From: an uncultured Cohaesibacter sp.
GTDB lineage: Bacteria > Pseudomonadota > Alphaproteobacteria > Rhizobiales > Cohaesibacteraceae
NCBI RefSeq assembly: GCF_963662805.1
Contig: NZ_OY759869.1
Location: 364,001 to 428,000, forward strand
Direction of reading: 5' to 3'
DNA length: 64,000 bases
The notes under the pieces were generated by a model. It saw only the letters and a program-made list of their open reading frames with translations. It searched no databases and was not told the DNA's origin. Both the position numbers and the translations under genes were made by a program. Below are positions 43,572 through 52,637 of the stretch, in pieces (position 1 is the stretch's first letter; each line of letters starts with the position of its first letter).

Positions 43572-44550
43572 CGCTCTCGCCTTTCGCTTCCGCCGTTTGT
43601 TCTGCAGCAAAGCACGCAACCCGGCGATCATGGACATCGATGCGCCGTTGTGGCCGTTCCTTTTTGCAACGGTCAAAAGCCAGCGGGCATCTGGGATGAA
43701 AGCTGCAGCCGGAGGGTGGAGAAACCGGCGAGGGTACCTCTCCACCCATCGGGCTGCGGTCACGCTGAGGGGCGTCGAGATCGGGGATCGTTTCCAAAAG
43801 CAGGCGCGTATAGGGATGGAGCGGATTGGCAAACAGATCCGCCGTTGGCTGGATCTCGACAATGCGGCCCAGATACATTACGGCGATCACATCGGCCATG
43901 TGCCGCACAACGCTGAGGTCATGACTGATGAAGAGATAGGTCAGCTCCATTTCCCTCTGCAGCCGCTTCATGAGATTGAGAACCTGCGCCTGAACCGAGA
44001 CGTCGAGAGCGGAGGTCGGTTCGTCGCAAACGAGGAATTCGGGCTCCCCGGCAAGGGCGCGGGCAATTGAAATCCTCTGGCGCTGACCACCGGAAAATTC
44101 GTGCGGGAACTTCTGTCCGTCCGAGGCAGCAAGTCCAACGGTCTGCAACAGCTCCTCGACCCGGGCGGTGACGGTGGCCGCAGGCGTTTCCGGGTGCAGG
44201 GTGCGCAGGGGTTCGGCGATGATCCGGCCCACCCGCCAGCGAGGGTTGAGGCTGGCGAAGGGATCCTGAAAGATCATCTGCAGCCGGTCCGGGTCACCAT
44301 GAAAGGTGATCCGCCCACCCGAGGGCGGATAAAGACCAGTTACCAGCTTGGCAATGGTGCTCTTGCCACAGCCGGACTCCCCGACGAGTGCCAGAGTCTG
44401 CCCGCGCTGGATCACGAAGTCGACACCGTCAACCGCATGCAGGGTTTTCTGCGGCTTGCGTTCGATGACGCGATTGAGCCAGGGGGCGGAGACATCGAAG
44501 CGGCGTTCGAGGGCATCGACTTCCAGAATAGCGTTGGACCGGATCGTCAT
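43564..44550 (-). CDS. Peptide/nickel-type ABC ATP-binding protein, DppF type
   Basis: A 328-residue ATPase with Walker A GESGCGKSTIAKLVTGL, Q-loop MIFQDPFASLNPRW, signature FSGGQRQRISIARALA and Walker B FLVCDEPTSALD. The C-terminal oligopeptide-type extension with PMGGEVPSPVSPPSGCSFHPRCP carries the iron-sulfur-like cysteine motif common in Opp/Dpp ATPases. The ATG at 44550 overlaps the stop of the DppD-type gene (ATGA). It pairs with DppD in the same transporter. Confidence 0.93.
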   Translation of the reverse strand: MTIRSNAILEVDALERRFDVSAPWLNRVIERKPQKTLHAVDGVDFVIQRGQTLALVGESGCGKSTIAKLVTGLYPPSGGRITFHGDPDRLQMIFQDPFASLNPRWRVGRIIAEPLRTLHPETPAATVTARVEELLQTVGLAASDGQKFPHEFSGGQRQRISIARALAGEPEFLVCDEPTSALDVSVQAQVLNLMKRLQREMELTYLFISHDLSVVRHMADVIAVMYLGRIVEIQPTADLFANPLHPYTRLLLETIPDLDAPQRDRSPMGGEVPSPVSPPSGCSFHPRCPLAFDRCKKERPQRRIDVHDRRVACFAAEQTAEAKGESDV

Positions 44551-45539
44551 GCGGCGGCTCCTTTCTCGACATCGCCATCCAGAGCCAGCCAGCAAGCCGC
44601 TCCGGTGGTTTCCGTTTCGGCAATCCGGGGCACGTCACGGCGGCAGCGGGATCCGGCATGTATGCAACGGGGATTGAAGGCGCAACCAGACGGTATGGCG
44701 TTCAGCCGCGGCATGGAGCCGGGGATCATCTGAAGCTCCTCGACATCGTTGCGTAGCGAGGGGATCGAGCCCATCAGGCCGACGGTGTAAGGGTGTTTCG
44801 GTCGGCGGACCACATCCTCGACAGACCCGATTTCCGCGAGCCGCCCCGCATACATCACCGCCACCCTGTCGGCCGTCTCGGCGATGACGCCCATGTCATG
44901 GGTCACCAGCATGATGGCAGTGCCGCGTTCCCGGCAAAGCCGCTTGAGCAGCGCGGTGATCTGGGCCTGGATCGAGACATCAAGCGCCGTTGTGGGCTCG
45001 TCCGCAACGATCAGTTCCGGTTCAGCGCATAGGGCGAGGGCGATCACGATCCGCTGTCGCATGCCGCCTGAGAACTGGTGCGGGTAATTGTCGATGCGCT
45101 CATCGACCGCCGGGATTCCCACTTCATGCATCAACGCCTTGGCCCGTTCGCGGGCCTCGGCCTTGCCGAGATCAGTGTGTAGGCGAATGGTCTCGACCAG
45201 TTGATCCCCCACCTTGAACAGCGGGTTGAGCGAGGTCAGCGGATCCTGAAAGATAGCTCCGATCCTGCGCCCCCGGATCGTCTGCATGGCGCGATCATCA
45301 AGATTGTCGATGCGATCACCCGACAGGTGGATCGATCCGGCGGCGATACGTCCCGGTGGTTCGAGCAGACCAAGGATGGACATGCCCGTCATGGATTTCC
45401 CGGCCCCGGATTCCCCGACCATGCCAAGGATCTCTCCCCGGCTGATCTGCAGGGAGATATCGTCAACGGCGGTCAGTACGCCCTTGCGGGTCGGGAATTC
45501 AACGCGCAAATTGCGCACATCCAGTACGACGTCAGTCAT
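44547..45539 (-). CDS. Peptide/nickel-type ABC ATP-binding protein, DppD type
   Basis: A 330-residue ATPase: Walker A GESGAGKSMTGMSILGLL, Q-loop IFQDPLTSLNPLFK, signature FSGGMRQRIVIALALC and Walker B LIVADEPTTALD, with the C-terminal PSGCAFNPRCIHAGSRC cysteine cluster. It is ATGA-coupled to the amidohydrolase gene upstream and the DppF-type gene downstream, so enzymes and transporter form one tightly coupled operon. Confidence 0.93.
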   Translation of the reverse strand: MTDVVLDVRNLRVEFPTRKGVLTAVDDISLQISRGEILGMVGESGAGKSMTGMSILGLLEPPGRIAAGSIHLSGDRIDNLDDRAMQTIRGRRIGAIFQDPLTSLNPLFKVGDQLVETIRLHTDLGKAEARERAKALMHEVGIPAVDERIDNYPHQFSGGMRQRIVIALALCAEPELIVADEPTTALDVSIQAQITALLKRLCRERGTAIMLVTHDMGVIAETADRVAVMYAGRLAEIGSVEDVVRRPKHPYTVGLMGSIPSLRNDVEELQMIPGSMPRLNAIPSGCAFNPRCIHAGSRCRRDVPRIAETETTGAACWLALDGDVEKGAAA

Positions 45540-46972
45540 GACCTGATCCTTTCGTAGCTCGGAGTGAAAATGGCTTCAACAGGTGGATGGCCCACGGTGC
45601 GGTCAGGATATTTGGCGATCAGGCCGTCATATTGCGCCTGTGCCTGCGCGGCATCCGCCCGCTCGTCGATCTCCTCGATCACACCGTTCGCCATCACGCG
45701 GCGGCCGTCGATCCAGACATCGCAGACGTCATGGCCAGAGGTCGAGGTCATCAGGGTCTGGATGGGATCCGGCGTCTGAAGGCGCGCGCTGAGATCGATC
45801 ACCGCGATATCGGCCTTCGATCCTGGCGCGAGACGGCCCAGATCCTGCCGCCTCAATGCATCTGCGCCTCCGAGCGTTGCTGCATTGAACAGATCCTCAG
45901 ATCGCACCGCGTCGAGGCCATCCGCCTGCCGCGCCATCATCATGCCCATCTGCATGTTGAGGATCATGTCCGCCGGATAGGTGTCGGTGCCAAGCCCGAT
46001 CACGATCCCCATATCCCGGCATTTGGCAAAGCTCCGCAGCATCCCGCCAAAACGGGTGGCGACCAGCGGACAATGCACCAATGTTGCGCCAGCCTCCGCC
46101 ATCAGGGCAAATTCGGCATCCGTGGCGTAGGTGCCATGCGGCAGAAGCCAATTTTGGCGCAAGGCTCCGATCCGCTTCAGCCAATCAATCGGCCCGCAAT
46201 CATGCTGCTCCCGCACCAGCTGCAACTCGATAGGAGACTGGGCGCAATGCTGCCGGACCGGAGCGCCGAGCTCGTCGGCAATATCGGCTGTCCGCTGAAG
46301 TAGCGTTTCGGTACAGGTCTCGATCCGGTCGGGTGCGAACATCGCCCGGATGCGCCCCGAAGCCATGCCGTCAATCCGGGCCGCAAAGGCTCGCGCATCC
46401 TCGAGTCCCGCGAGGCCTCGCGCTTCGTTGAATACCGCCCGGATGTTGCCCTGCTCGTCAGTCACTTGCCCACCGGTGCGGTAGGCTGGCCCGAGATAGA
46501 CGCGCAGGCCAAGTTGTTCGGCAGCGTGGACGGCAGCATCAAACTCGGCGACCGTTTCACCCCACGCACGATAGAAGAGCGAGGCGATGGGGAGCGCCGT
46601 GGTGATCCCGTTGCGGATGAGCTGTGCGAAGGCATGGCGCTTCTGGAACGCTAATTCCTCCTCGGAATACATTTCATACGGCCCGCTCGCGATATAGCTC
46701 TCGGGCCAGACCCGCCCCTTCTTCCAGGCTGGTCTGTTGTCATAGCCAAGGATCGTGGTGTCGAGATCGGACAGCGCATCGAGGTCGACAAAGCCGGGCG
46801 AGATGATGGCCTCGCCATAGTCGATGCGGTCGGCAACTTCGCCATCGAAAGAGAGGCCCACATGGATGACGTCAGTTCCTTGGATGACCACCACGCCGTT
46901 CTCATAGACGACATGGTGACCATTTTTATGGCCAACGACCCATCGGGCAGAGAGGAGCGTTCTACCTGTCAT
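45536..46972 (-). CDS. Amidohydrolase-superfamily protein lacking the HxH motif
   Basis: A 478-residue member of the chlorohydrolase/SsnA/8-oxoguanine deaminase-like branch. The first strand, where these enzymes normally carry HxH after PGFVD, reads PGFVDLDALSDLD, with aspartates and no histidine. Later metal-site positions are present: H in RQHCAQSP, H in LLPHGTYAT and D in GLGTDTYPADM. The metal site must be altered or the enzyme works differently. The ATG at 46972 overlaps the previous stop (TGATG). It is coupled to the cytosine deaminase-like gene upstream and to the ABC ATPases downstream. Probable activity is hydrolytic deamination of a ring compound; substrate unknown. Confidence 0.82.
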   Translation of the reverse strand: MTGRTLLSARWVVGHKNGHHVVYENGVVVIQGTDVIHVGLSFDGEVADRIDYGEAIISPGFVDLDALSDLDTTILGYDNRPAWKKGRVWPESYIASGPYEMYSEEELAFQKRHAFAQLIRNGITTALPIASLFYRAWGETVAEFDAAVHAAEQLGLRVYLGPAYRTGGQVTDEQGNIRAVFNEARGLAGLEDARAFAARIDGMASGRIRAMFAPDRIETCTETLLQRTADIADELGAPVRQHCAQSPIELQLVREQHDCGPIDWLKRIGALRQNWLLPHGTYATDAEFALMAEAGATLVHCPLVATRFGGMLRSFAKCRDMGIVIGLGTDTYPADMILNMQMGMMMARQADGLDAVRSEDLFNAATLGGADALRRQDLGRLAPGSKADIAVIDLSARLQTPDPIQTLMTSTSGHDVCDVWIDGRRVMANGVIEEIDERADAAQAQAQYDGLIAKYPDRTVGHPPVEAIFTPSYERIRS

Positions 46973-48153
46973 CACGGTGCCTCGATCACACATCGACCGT
47001 CACGGGCAATCACTTCTCCGCCCTTGAAGGCCAGCTTGCGTGGGCGATGCGTTGCGACCGCTTCGGCAAGTGTTTCACCCTCGACAAGCACGCAGTCCGC
47101 GCGGCAGCCGATCTCAAGACCGTAATCTTCAACGCCCAGGATGGCCGCACCGCCAAAGGTGCAGATATCAAGTGCAAGCTCGACTTCGTCATCCCGGCGC
47201 AAATTGTTGCGCATGCCGATCTGCATGGCCTTCTCCAGCATGTCCGAATTGCCATAAGGACCCCAGGTGTCGCGAATACCATCACAGCCAGCGCCGGTCA
47301 GGATGCCATGCTGTTTGAGTTCCTTGACCAACGGAACCGGCGCGGAGGCTGGAGCGGTGGTCAGGATGTGGATCCGGTTCTCGGCGAGCTTTTCATGCAG
47401 GTCCTTCACATAGGCCCGATCCACGGCCCCGAGACAGAAGGCATGGCTGATCGAGACCTTGCCCTGCATCCCCAAAGCCACCGTGCGGTCGATGATCTCC
47501 TCCATAGAGAACCAGCCAAGAGAATCCCGCTCATGCAGGTGGATGTCGATCGGTTTGCCATGCTTGTCCGCCAGAGCAAAAATAGTATCGAGATGACCCT
47601 TGGGGTCGTGCTCCATGCCGCATGGGTCGATGCCGCCGACCAGCTCTGCGCCGAGCGACAGGGCCTCGTCCATCAGCTCTGCCGTTCCAGGGCGGGTCAT
47701 CATGCCCGATTGCGGGAAAGCAACAATCTCGATGTCGATCATGCCAGCCAGCTTTTCGCGCGTGGCCATGACGCCTTCGATGCCGGCAAGGCCATGATGG
47801 GTGTCGACGTCGACATGGCTGCGGATATGGGTGCAACCATGGGACATGGCCAGAATGGCATGCCGCTCGCTCTGCACCTGTGGGTCGAGCCCGAGCGACA
47901 CCTTGACCTCGCGCTCATTGTTGATCTTGTCGATGAGGCGCGGGCCAACCTCGTTGCGATACCACGGCAGCCCCAGAAGCGACTTGTCGAGATGCGTATG
48001 GGCTTCGATCAGGCCGGGAATGAGGATCCTCCCGCCACAGTCAATGACCTCCGCTCCGGCTGGGGCGCTGGCAGCGAAATGGCCGTCAACGATATGCAGG
48101 TCGGTTGCGGGTCCGGCCATTGGGCGGACATTCTTGAGGGTTTTGGCAGTCAT
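46972..48153 (-). CDS. Cytosine deaminase-like amidohydrolase
   Basis: A 393-residue amidohydrolase of the CodA-like branch. Metal motifs: HTHLDKS at about residue 52-58, H in PIDIHLHERD, H in VSISHAFCLG, and D in GAGCDGIRDTWGPYGNSDML. The second motif has HLHERD where CodA has HCDEID, so substrate choice may differ from cytosine. The ATG at 48153 is five bases after the DppC stop; the frame is open further upstream, but that part lies inside the permease gene. Neighbours are a Dpp transporter and a second amidohydrolase, pointing to stepwise deamination or hydrolysis of a nitrogen heterocycle. Confidence 0.85.
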   Translation of the reverse strand: MTAKTLKNVRPMAGPATDLHIVDGHFAASAPAGAEVIDCGGRILIPGLIEAHTHLDKSLLGLPWYRNEVGPRLIDKINNEREVKVSLGLDPQVQSERHAILAMSHGCTHIRSHVDVDTHHGLAGIEGVMATREKLAGMIDIEIVAFPQSGMMTRPGTAELMDEALSLGAELVGGIDPCGMEHDPKGHLDTIFALADKHGKPIDIHLHERDSLGWFSMEEIIDRTVALGMQGKVSISHAFCLGAVDRAYVKDLHEKLAENRIHILTTAPASAPVPLVKELKQHGILTGAGCDGIRDTWGPYGNSDMLEKAMQIGMRNNLRRDDEVELALDICTFGGAAILGVEDYGLEIGCRADCVLVEGETLAEAVATHRPRKLAFKGGEVIARDGRCVIEAP

Positions 48154-48158
48154 GGGGA

Positions 48159-49145
48159 TCACCGCAGTTTGGGATTGAGCGCATCGCGCAGCCAGTCGCC
48201 GATCATGTTGACCGACAGAACGATCAGGCACAGCTGGATCGAGGGAAAGACAACAATCCACCACAGGCCCGAGAACAGGAACTGATTGCCGATCCGGATC
48301 AGCGTGCCGAGGCTCGGCTGGTCCGGTGGCATGCCAACCCCGAGGAAGGAGAGTGTCGCTTCGGAGAGGATCGCGAGACCGAAATTGAGCGTCGCTGCAA
48401 CCATGATCGGCGTCATGCAATTGGGCAGGATGTGATGCAGCATGATGCGCCAGGATTTCACCCTGATCAGTTTTGCCGCCTGCACATATTCCTTCTTGGC
48501 CTCGACCATGGTGGAGGCTCGCACCGTACGGGCATATTGCACCCACGATGGCACCGCGATGGCAAAGATCAGGATGGGAGCCGCGAGCACGTCCTTCAGC
48601 CCGACCGGCAGCGAGGCTGTGGCAATCGCGGTGATCAGGATGGCAATGAGAATGAAGGGCATGGACAGCAGGACGTCGCCCACGCGCATGATCACATTGT
48701 CCACCCAACCACCGAAATATCCGGCAACCAGCCCGAGCGCGAGACCCACCGCGAGCGCCAGCATGACCGAGGCAAAACCGATGATCAGTGAAATGCGCGA
48801 GCCATAGAGAATGGCGGATAGGATGTCCCTGCCTTGCGTGTCGGTACCAAGCAGGAAGGGCATCTGGCCATTCTCACTCCAGATCGGCGGGATCTCGGAA
48901 TTCCAGAGTTCGAGCGCAGAAAGATCATAGGGATTCTGAGGTGTGATGACGGGGGCAAGAAAAGCGGTCAAGGCCACGAGCCCGAGGAGCGCGGCGGCAA
49001 AGACCGCTGATGGGTGCGAATGAAACGAATACCACAGATCGCTGTCCCGCATGCGTTTGACCCATGAAGGCTTGGCTTCATTGTCTTGCAGCTGTGTCGA
49101 TGGTCGGGAGTGGATGTCGGTCATAGCAGGGTCCTGATTAGCCAT
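48159..49145 (-). CDS. Peptide/nickel-type ABC permease, DppC type
   Basis: A 328-residue permease with a cytoplasmic N-terminal region of about 45 residues and six hydrophobic segments. Conserved parts: FLLGTDTQGRDILSAILYGSR, the EAA loop (AKKEYVQAAKLIRVKSWRIM) and LSFLGVGMPPDQPSLGTLI. The ATG at 49145 overlaps the DppB stop; an internal ATG at 49124 is also possible. It forms the channel with DppB. Confidence 0.92.
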   Translation of the reverse strand: MANQDPAMTDIHSRPSTQLQDNEAKPSWVKRMRDSDLWYSFHSHPSAVFAAALLGLVALTAFLAPVITPQNPYDLSALELWNSEIPPIWSENGQMPFLLGTDTQGRDILSAILYGSRISLIIGFASVMLALAVGLALGLVAGYFGGWVDNVIMRVGDVLLSMPFILIAILITAIATASLPVGLKDVLAAPILIFAIAVPSWVQYARTVRASTMVEAKKEYVQAAKLIRVKSWRIMLHHILPNCMTPIMVAATLNFGLAILSEATLSFLGVGMPPDQPSLGTLIRIGNQFLFSGLWWIVVFPSIQLCLIVLSVNMIGDWLRDALNPKLR

Positions 49146-50130
49146 TGGCTCCTCCAGAGCGTGCCGTATCATCCCGCAGACGCGGATCGACCCAGGCGTA
49201 GGTGATGTCGACAATGGTGTTCAGCAATACGAAAATGAAGGAAACAATCATCAGATAGGCCGCCATGACCGGAATATCGACAAAGGTCACCGCCTGTATG
49301 AACAGCATGCCCATTCCCGGCCACTGGAAGACCGTTTCCGTCACCAGCGCGAAGGCGATCAGGTTGCCGATCTGCATGCCCGTCAGAGTGATGACCGGCA
49401 TCAGGCAATTGCGCAGGGCGTGACGCCAGTGCACGCGTCGGGTCGGTACCCCGCGGGCGCGGGCGAACTTGATATAGTCGGCGCGCAGGGTCTCCAGCAT
49501 CTCGGCCCGCACCAGCCGCATCACCAATGTGATCTGGAAAGTCGAAAGGGAGAGTGATGGCAGCACCAGCGCTGCCCGTCCGGACGGGGTCAGAAGTCCG
49601 GTCGACCACCAGCCGATATCGACCGTGTCTCCGCGCCCGAATGCGGGCAGCCAGCCAAGAGACACCGAAAAGCCGAGAATGAGAAGAATGCCGACCACAA
49701 AGCTCGGCAGCGAGACGCCGACAATTGACCCCAATTGCAGGAAATTGGCCAGTCGCGAGTCTCGATGCACCGCCGTAATCACCCCAAGCGGAATGCCGAC
49801 GACGAGAGAAATGATGGTGGCCACCAGAACAAGCTCGAAGGTGGCAGGAAAGCGATCCTTGATCAGGACCATCACATCCTGCTGATTTCGGTAGGAAATA
49901 CCGAAATCCCCCTGCACCGCGTGGGTAACAAAGCGCGTATATTGCGTGATCAGGCCATCGTTCAGGCCCAGCCGCTCCCGCAGCTCGATGCGGTCCTGCT
50001 GGGTTGCCTGCTCATTTACCATCATTTCCACCGGATCGCCAAAGAAGCGGAAAATGATGAAAGCGAGCAGTGCGACGGCAAGCATCACGAACGCCGCATT
50101 GGCCGTGCGTTTGATGAGAAAGGCGATCAT
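49138..50130 (-). CDS. Peptide/nickel-type ABC permease, DppB type
   Basis: A 330-residue permease beginning MIAFLIKRTANAAFVMLAVA, typical for DppB. It has RERLGLNDGLITQYTRFV, GDFGISYRNQQDV and the EAA loop (RADYIKFARARGVPTRRVHW). It is separated from the binding-protein gene by 79 bases that hold a UUCG-loop hairpin. Confidence 0.93.
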   Translation of the reverse strand: MIAFLIKRTANAAFVMLAVALLAFIIFRFFGDPVEMMVNEQATQQDRIELRERLGLNDGLITQYTRFVTHAVQGDFGISYRNQQDVMVLIKDRFPATFELVLVATIISLVVGIPLGVITAVHRDSRLANFLQLGSIVGVSLPSFVVGILLILGFSVSLGWLPAFGRGDTVDIGWWSTGLLTPSGRAALVLPSLSLSTFQITLVMRLVRAEMLETLRADYIKFARARGVPTRRVHWRHALRNCLMPVITLTGMQIGNLIAFALVTETVFQWPGMGMLFIQAVTFVDIPVMAAYLMIVSFIFVLLNTIVDITYAWVDPRLRDDTARSGGANG

Positions 50131-50176
50131 GGCTGCCTCCGGGCTGGTTGCTTCGGGCGGTCAAATAGAGAATATC

Positions 50177-50196
50177 CGGGCTCCCGAAGGAGCCCG
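50177..50196 (-). promoter_or_regulatory. UUCG-tetraloop hairpin after the DppA-type gene
   Basis: On the minus strand the sequence is CGGGCTCC-TTCG-GGAGCCCG: a perfect eight-base stem closed by the extra-stable C(UUCG)G loop, with no following T tract. It lies just after the binding-protein stop and probably protects that message from 3' decay. Confidence 0.7.
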
Positions 50197-50209
50197 GCAA
50201 CCGTTGAGA

Positions 50210-51781
50210 CTAGTCGGCAACCTTTGCAAACCAGAGACGCGGCTTGTTGTCCGGGAAGAGCGGCATCTCAACGACCTCGTCGGTGATCGCCCACGCCATC
50301 GGCTGCTGATGCAACGGCAGCATGATGTTTTCCTTCTTCACGAACTTCAACGCTTCGGTTTCCAGCACCAGACGCTTGTCGACATCAAGCTCGGAGCCAG
50401 CTGCATCGATCAGTTTGTCCAGTTCGGGGAAGGACCAGCCACCCCAGTTGAAGACACCCGCGTTTCCTTCCTTGCTGTGGAAAATCTGCAGCAAGGGAGA
50501 ATAGGCATCCAGCATGGGCAGCGTTGCCCAGCCAAGGATATAGAGGTCAGTCGTGCCGTTGGTACGTTTGGGCGACTGGACGGCGCGCGGTGCGACATCG
50601 AGCTTCGGAGCGAGGCCGATACGGGCCCACATCGAGGCAATCGCCTGACAGAATTGTTCTTCGTTCACCAGCCCGTCAGAAATGCAGCTCAATTCGAACG
50701 ACAGGCCTTCGGGGACACCGGCTTCTTTCAGCAGGGCCTTGGCTGCTTCGGGATCAAGGCCGGGCAGTTCATCCAGTTCCGGCACATAGCCCGGAATGGG
50801 AGGAGCCACGGTTGCCCCGGCAATACGGGACTTGCCGCGCATGACCTTTTTGTGGATCAGGTCGAGGTCGATCGCCTTGTAGAGCGCTTCACGCACCTTG
50901 TTGTCTCCAAAGGGATTGTCTTCTCCGGTGGAGAGTTTTTCGCGGAAGGGGAAACCGATCATCACCGTGCGCAGGTCGACGCCTTCCAGAACCTTGACAT
51001 TCGGCGCCGCTTCAAGGCGAGGCAGATCCTGAACCGGCGCATCGTTGGTGAAATTGATCTCGCCGGACAACAGGGCAGCAACGCGCGTGGCTGCGGAATT
51101 GACCGGGGTCAGCTCGATCCGGTCAATGTTGTGCTTGGGCTCATCCCACCATTTGGAATTGACCACAAAGACGGTCTTTGCATCCGGCTGGCGGCTTTCG
51201 ACGATGAAGGGGCCGGTGCCGTTGGCGTGATATGTCGCATAGCCCTCCACACCACCGCCGATATCGGTCGGCAGCAGGGAGTCGTTTTCCGTCATCCATT
51301 CCTTGTCGAAGATATGGATGTTGGTCAGATCGTTCAGCAAAAGCGGATATGTGCCGTTGAGCGTGATGTCGACGGTATAGTCATCAACGACCTTCGAGCT
51401 GACATAGGCAGGCAGGTTGCCTTTCAGAGGAGACGAGGCGTCACTCACGCGGGTCAGAGAGGCAACGACGTCGTCTGCAGTGAAGGGATTGCCATTGTGG
51501 AAGGTCACGCCTTCGCGCAGCTTGAAGCGCCAGGTGACCTGATCATCCAGAATTTCCCAGCTCGTAGCCAACGCCGGCTCGATCTTGAGATCGGCATTGT
51601 AGCGCACGAGGCCCTCATAGACATGATTGAGGACGTTGATAGTGAAGCTGTCGCCATAGGAATAGGGGTCGAGAGAACCGATGTCCCGGTTGGCGCCCCA
51701 CTTCAAGACATTTTCAGCATGAACAGTGCCGGTCAGCCCCAGAATGGTGACGGCGGCTAGGAGAAGATGTTTCATTCTCAT
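50210..51781 (-). CDS. Periplasmic substrate-binding protein, DppA/OppA type
   Basis: A 523-residue SBP_bac_5 protein. The signal peptide covers about residues 1-22 (LLLAAVTILGLTGTVHA). Mature features: LKWGANRDIGSLDPYSYGDS, WRFKLREGVTFHNGNPFTADDVV and GTGPFIVESRQPDAKTV. The first gene of the minus-strand operon, it is divergent from the GntR gene at 51948 and supplies ligand to DppB-D/F. Family members bind peptides, nickel, opines and many other small molecules. Confidence 0.93.
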   Translation of the reverse strand: MRMKHLLLAAVTILGLTGTVHAENVLKWGANRDIGSLDPYSYGDSFTINVLNHVYEGLVRYNADLKIEPALATSWEILDDQVTWRFKLREGVTFHNGNPFTADDVVASLTRVSDASSPLKGNLPAYVSSKVVDDYTVDITLNGTYPLLLNDLTNIHIFDKEWMTENDSLLPTDIGGGVEGYATYHANGTGPFIVESRQPDAKTVFVVNSKWWDEPKHNIDRIELTPVNSAATRVAALLSGEINFTNDAPVQDLPRLEAAPNVKVLEGVDLRTVMIGFPFREKLSTGEDNPFGDNKVREALYKAIDLDLIHKKVMRGKSRIAGATVAPPIPGYVPELDELPGLDPEAAKALLKEAGVPEGLSFELSCISDGLVNEEQFCQAIASMWARIGLAPKLDVAPRAVQSPKRTNGTTDLYILGWATLPMLDAYSPLLQIFHSKEGNAGVFNWGGWSFPELDKLIDAAGSELDVDKRLVLETEALKFVKKENIMLPLHQQPMAWAITDEVVEMPLFPDNKPRLWFAKVAD

Positions 51782-51947
51782 TGGTGATGTCCCTGTCGTC
51801 TGGATTGTATTTTATGATCATTGAAAATCGGATACGATCTAGAGAGCATGCATCAGCAATCTCTGGATGACAAGCAAATTGTATCCAGTTGACGAAAAAA
51901 ATTGTATCCGATATGTAGGGACATGAAACTGACAGGCAGAGTTCGAC
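51782..51947. promoter_or_regulatory. Divergent operator region with repeated GTATCC boxes
   Basis: The box ATTGTATCC occurs at 51878-51886 and again at 51901-51909, 23 bases apart. An inverted copy (GGATACGAT) lies at 51830-51838. A partial copy (ATTGTAT) is near 51804. These flank the likely promoters of the DppA-type operon and the GntR gene and are good candidates for GntR binding. Confidence 0.6.
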
Positions 51948-52637
51948 ATGACAAACAACAAAACCACCCTGACCAACGCAGTCTATGATCTACTTCGGAA
52001 AGCCATCATCGAACAGGCGCTGAAGCCCGGAATGCGCTTGCCGGAGGACACCGTCGGAGAGCAGTTCGGGGTGAGCCGAACCATCGTCCGCCATGCTCTG
52101 GTTCGCCTTGAGAATCAGGGGCTGGTCGTGACGGTCCGCAATCGCGGCGCCTTTGTTGCTGAGCCTTCAAAGGAAGAGGCTCAGCACGTCTTTGAGGTGC
52201 GCAGATGCTTGGAAACCGAGGTTATTCGCCTTCTTTGTGAACGAATGCCCGCCAGTGGATACGACCTTCTTGAGGCCCATATCCGCAGCGAGCAGAGCGT
52301 CAAGGGCAAGGATGGTCCCGTCTCGATTCGCCTTGCCGGTGAGTTCCATGTGTTGCTTGCCGAAATGACCGGTAATGATGTTCTGGCCCGATTTGTCTCG
52401 GAAGTGGTGCTGCGTTGCTCGCTCATCATGTCGCTTTATGCCCGCAGTCATTCCTCGGATTGCGCCGTGGACGAACATTCGCAGATCGTCGAGGCGATTC
52501 GCAGCGGTGATGCCAGCCGGGCCATCACCATCATGGAGCATCATCTGGGTGCTGTTGCCGGGAGAGCAGAACTTTCCCCACAGCCAGATAGTATCCAATC
52601 CATCCTGTCTCATTATGGCAAGGAGCTCGTCCAATGA
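51948..52637 (+). CDS. GntR-family (FCD domain) transcriptional regulator
   Basis: A 229-residue GntR regulator. The winged helix covers about residues 8-75 (AVYDLLRKAIIEQALKPGMR, EQFGVSRTIVRHALVRLENQGL), then an FCD domain (VFEVRRCLETEVIRLL, DEHSQIVEAIRSGDASRAI). It is divergent from the Dpp/amidohydrolase operon, and repeated GTATCC boxes lie between. Its stop overlaps the flavin reductase start, so both are co-transcribed. Confidence 0.92.
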   Translation: MTNNKTTLTNAVYDLLRKAIIEQALKPGMRLPEDTVGEQFGVSRTIVRHALVRLENQGLVVTVRNRGAFVAEPSKEEAQHVFEVRRCLETEVIRLLCERMPASGYDLLEAHIRSEQSVKGKDGPVSIRLAGEFHVLLAEMTGNDVLARFVSEVVLRCSLIMSLYARSHSSDCAVDEHSQIVEAIRSGDASRAITIMEHHLGAVAGRAELSPQPDSIQSILSHYGKELVQ

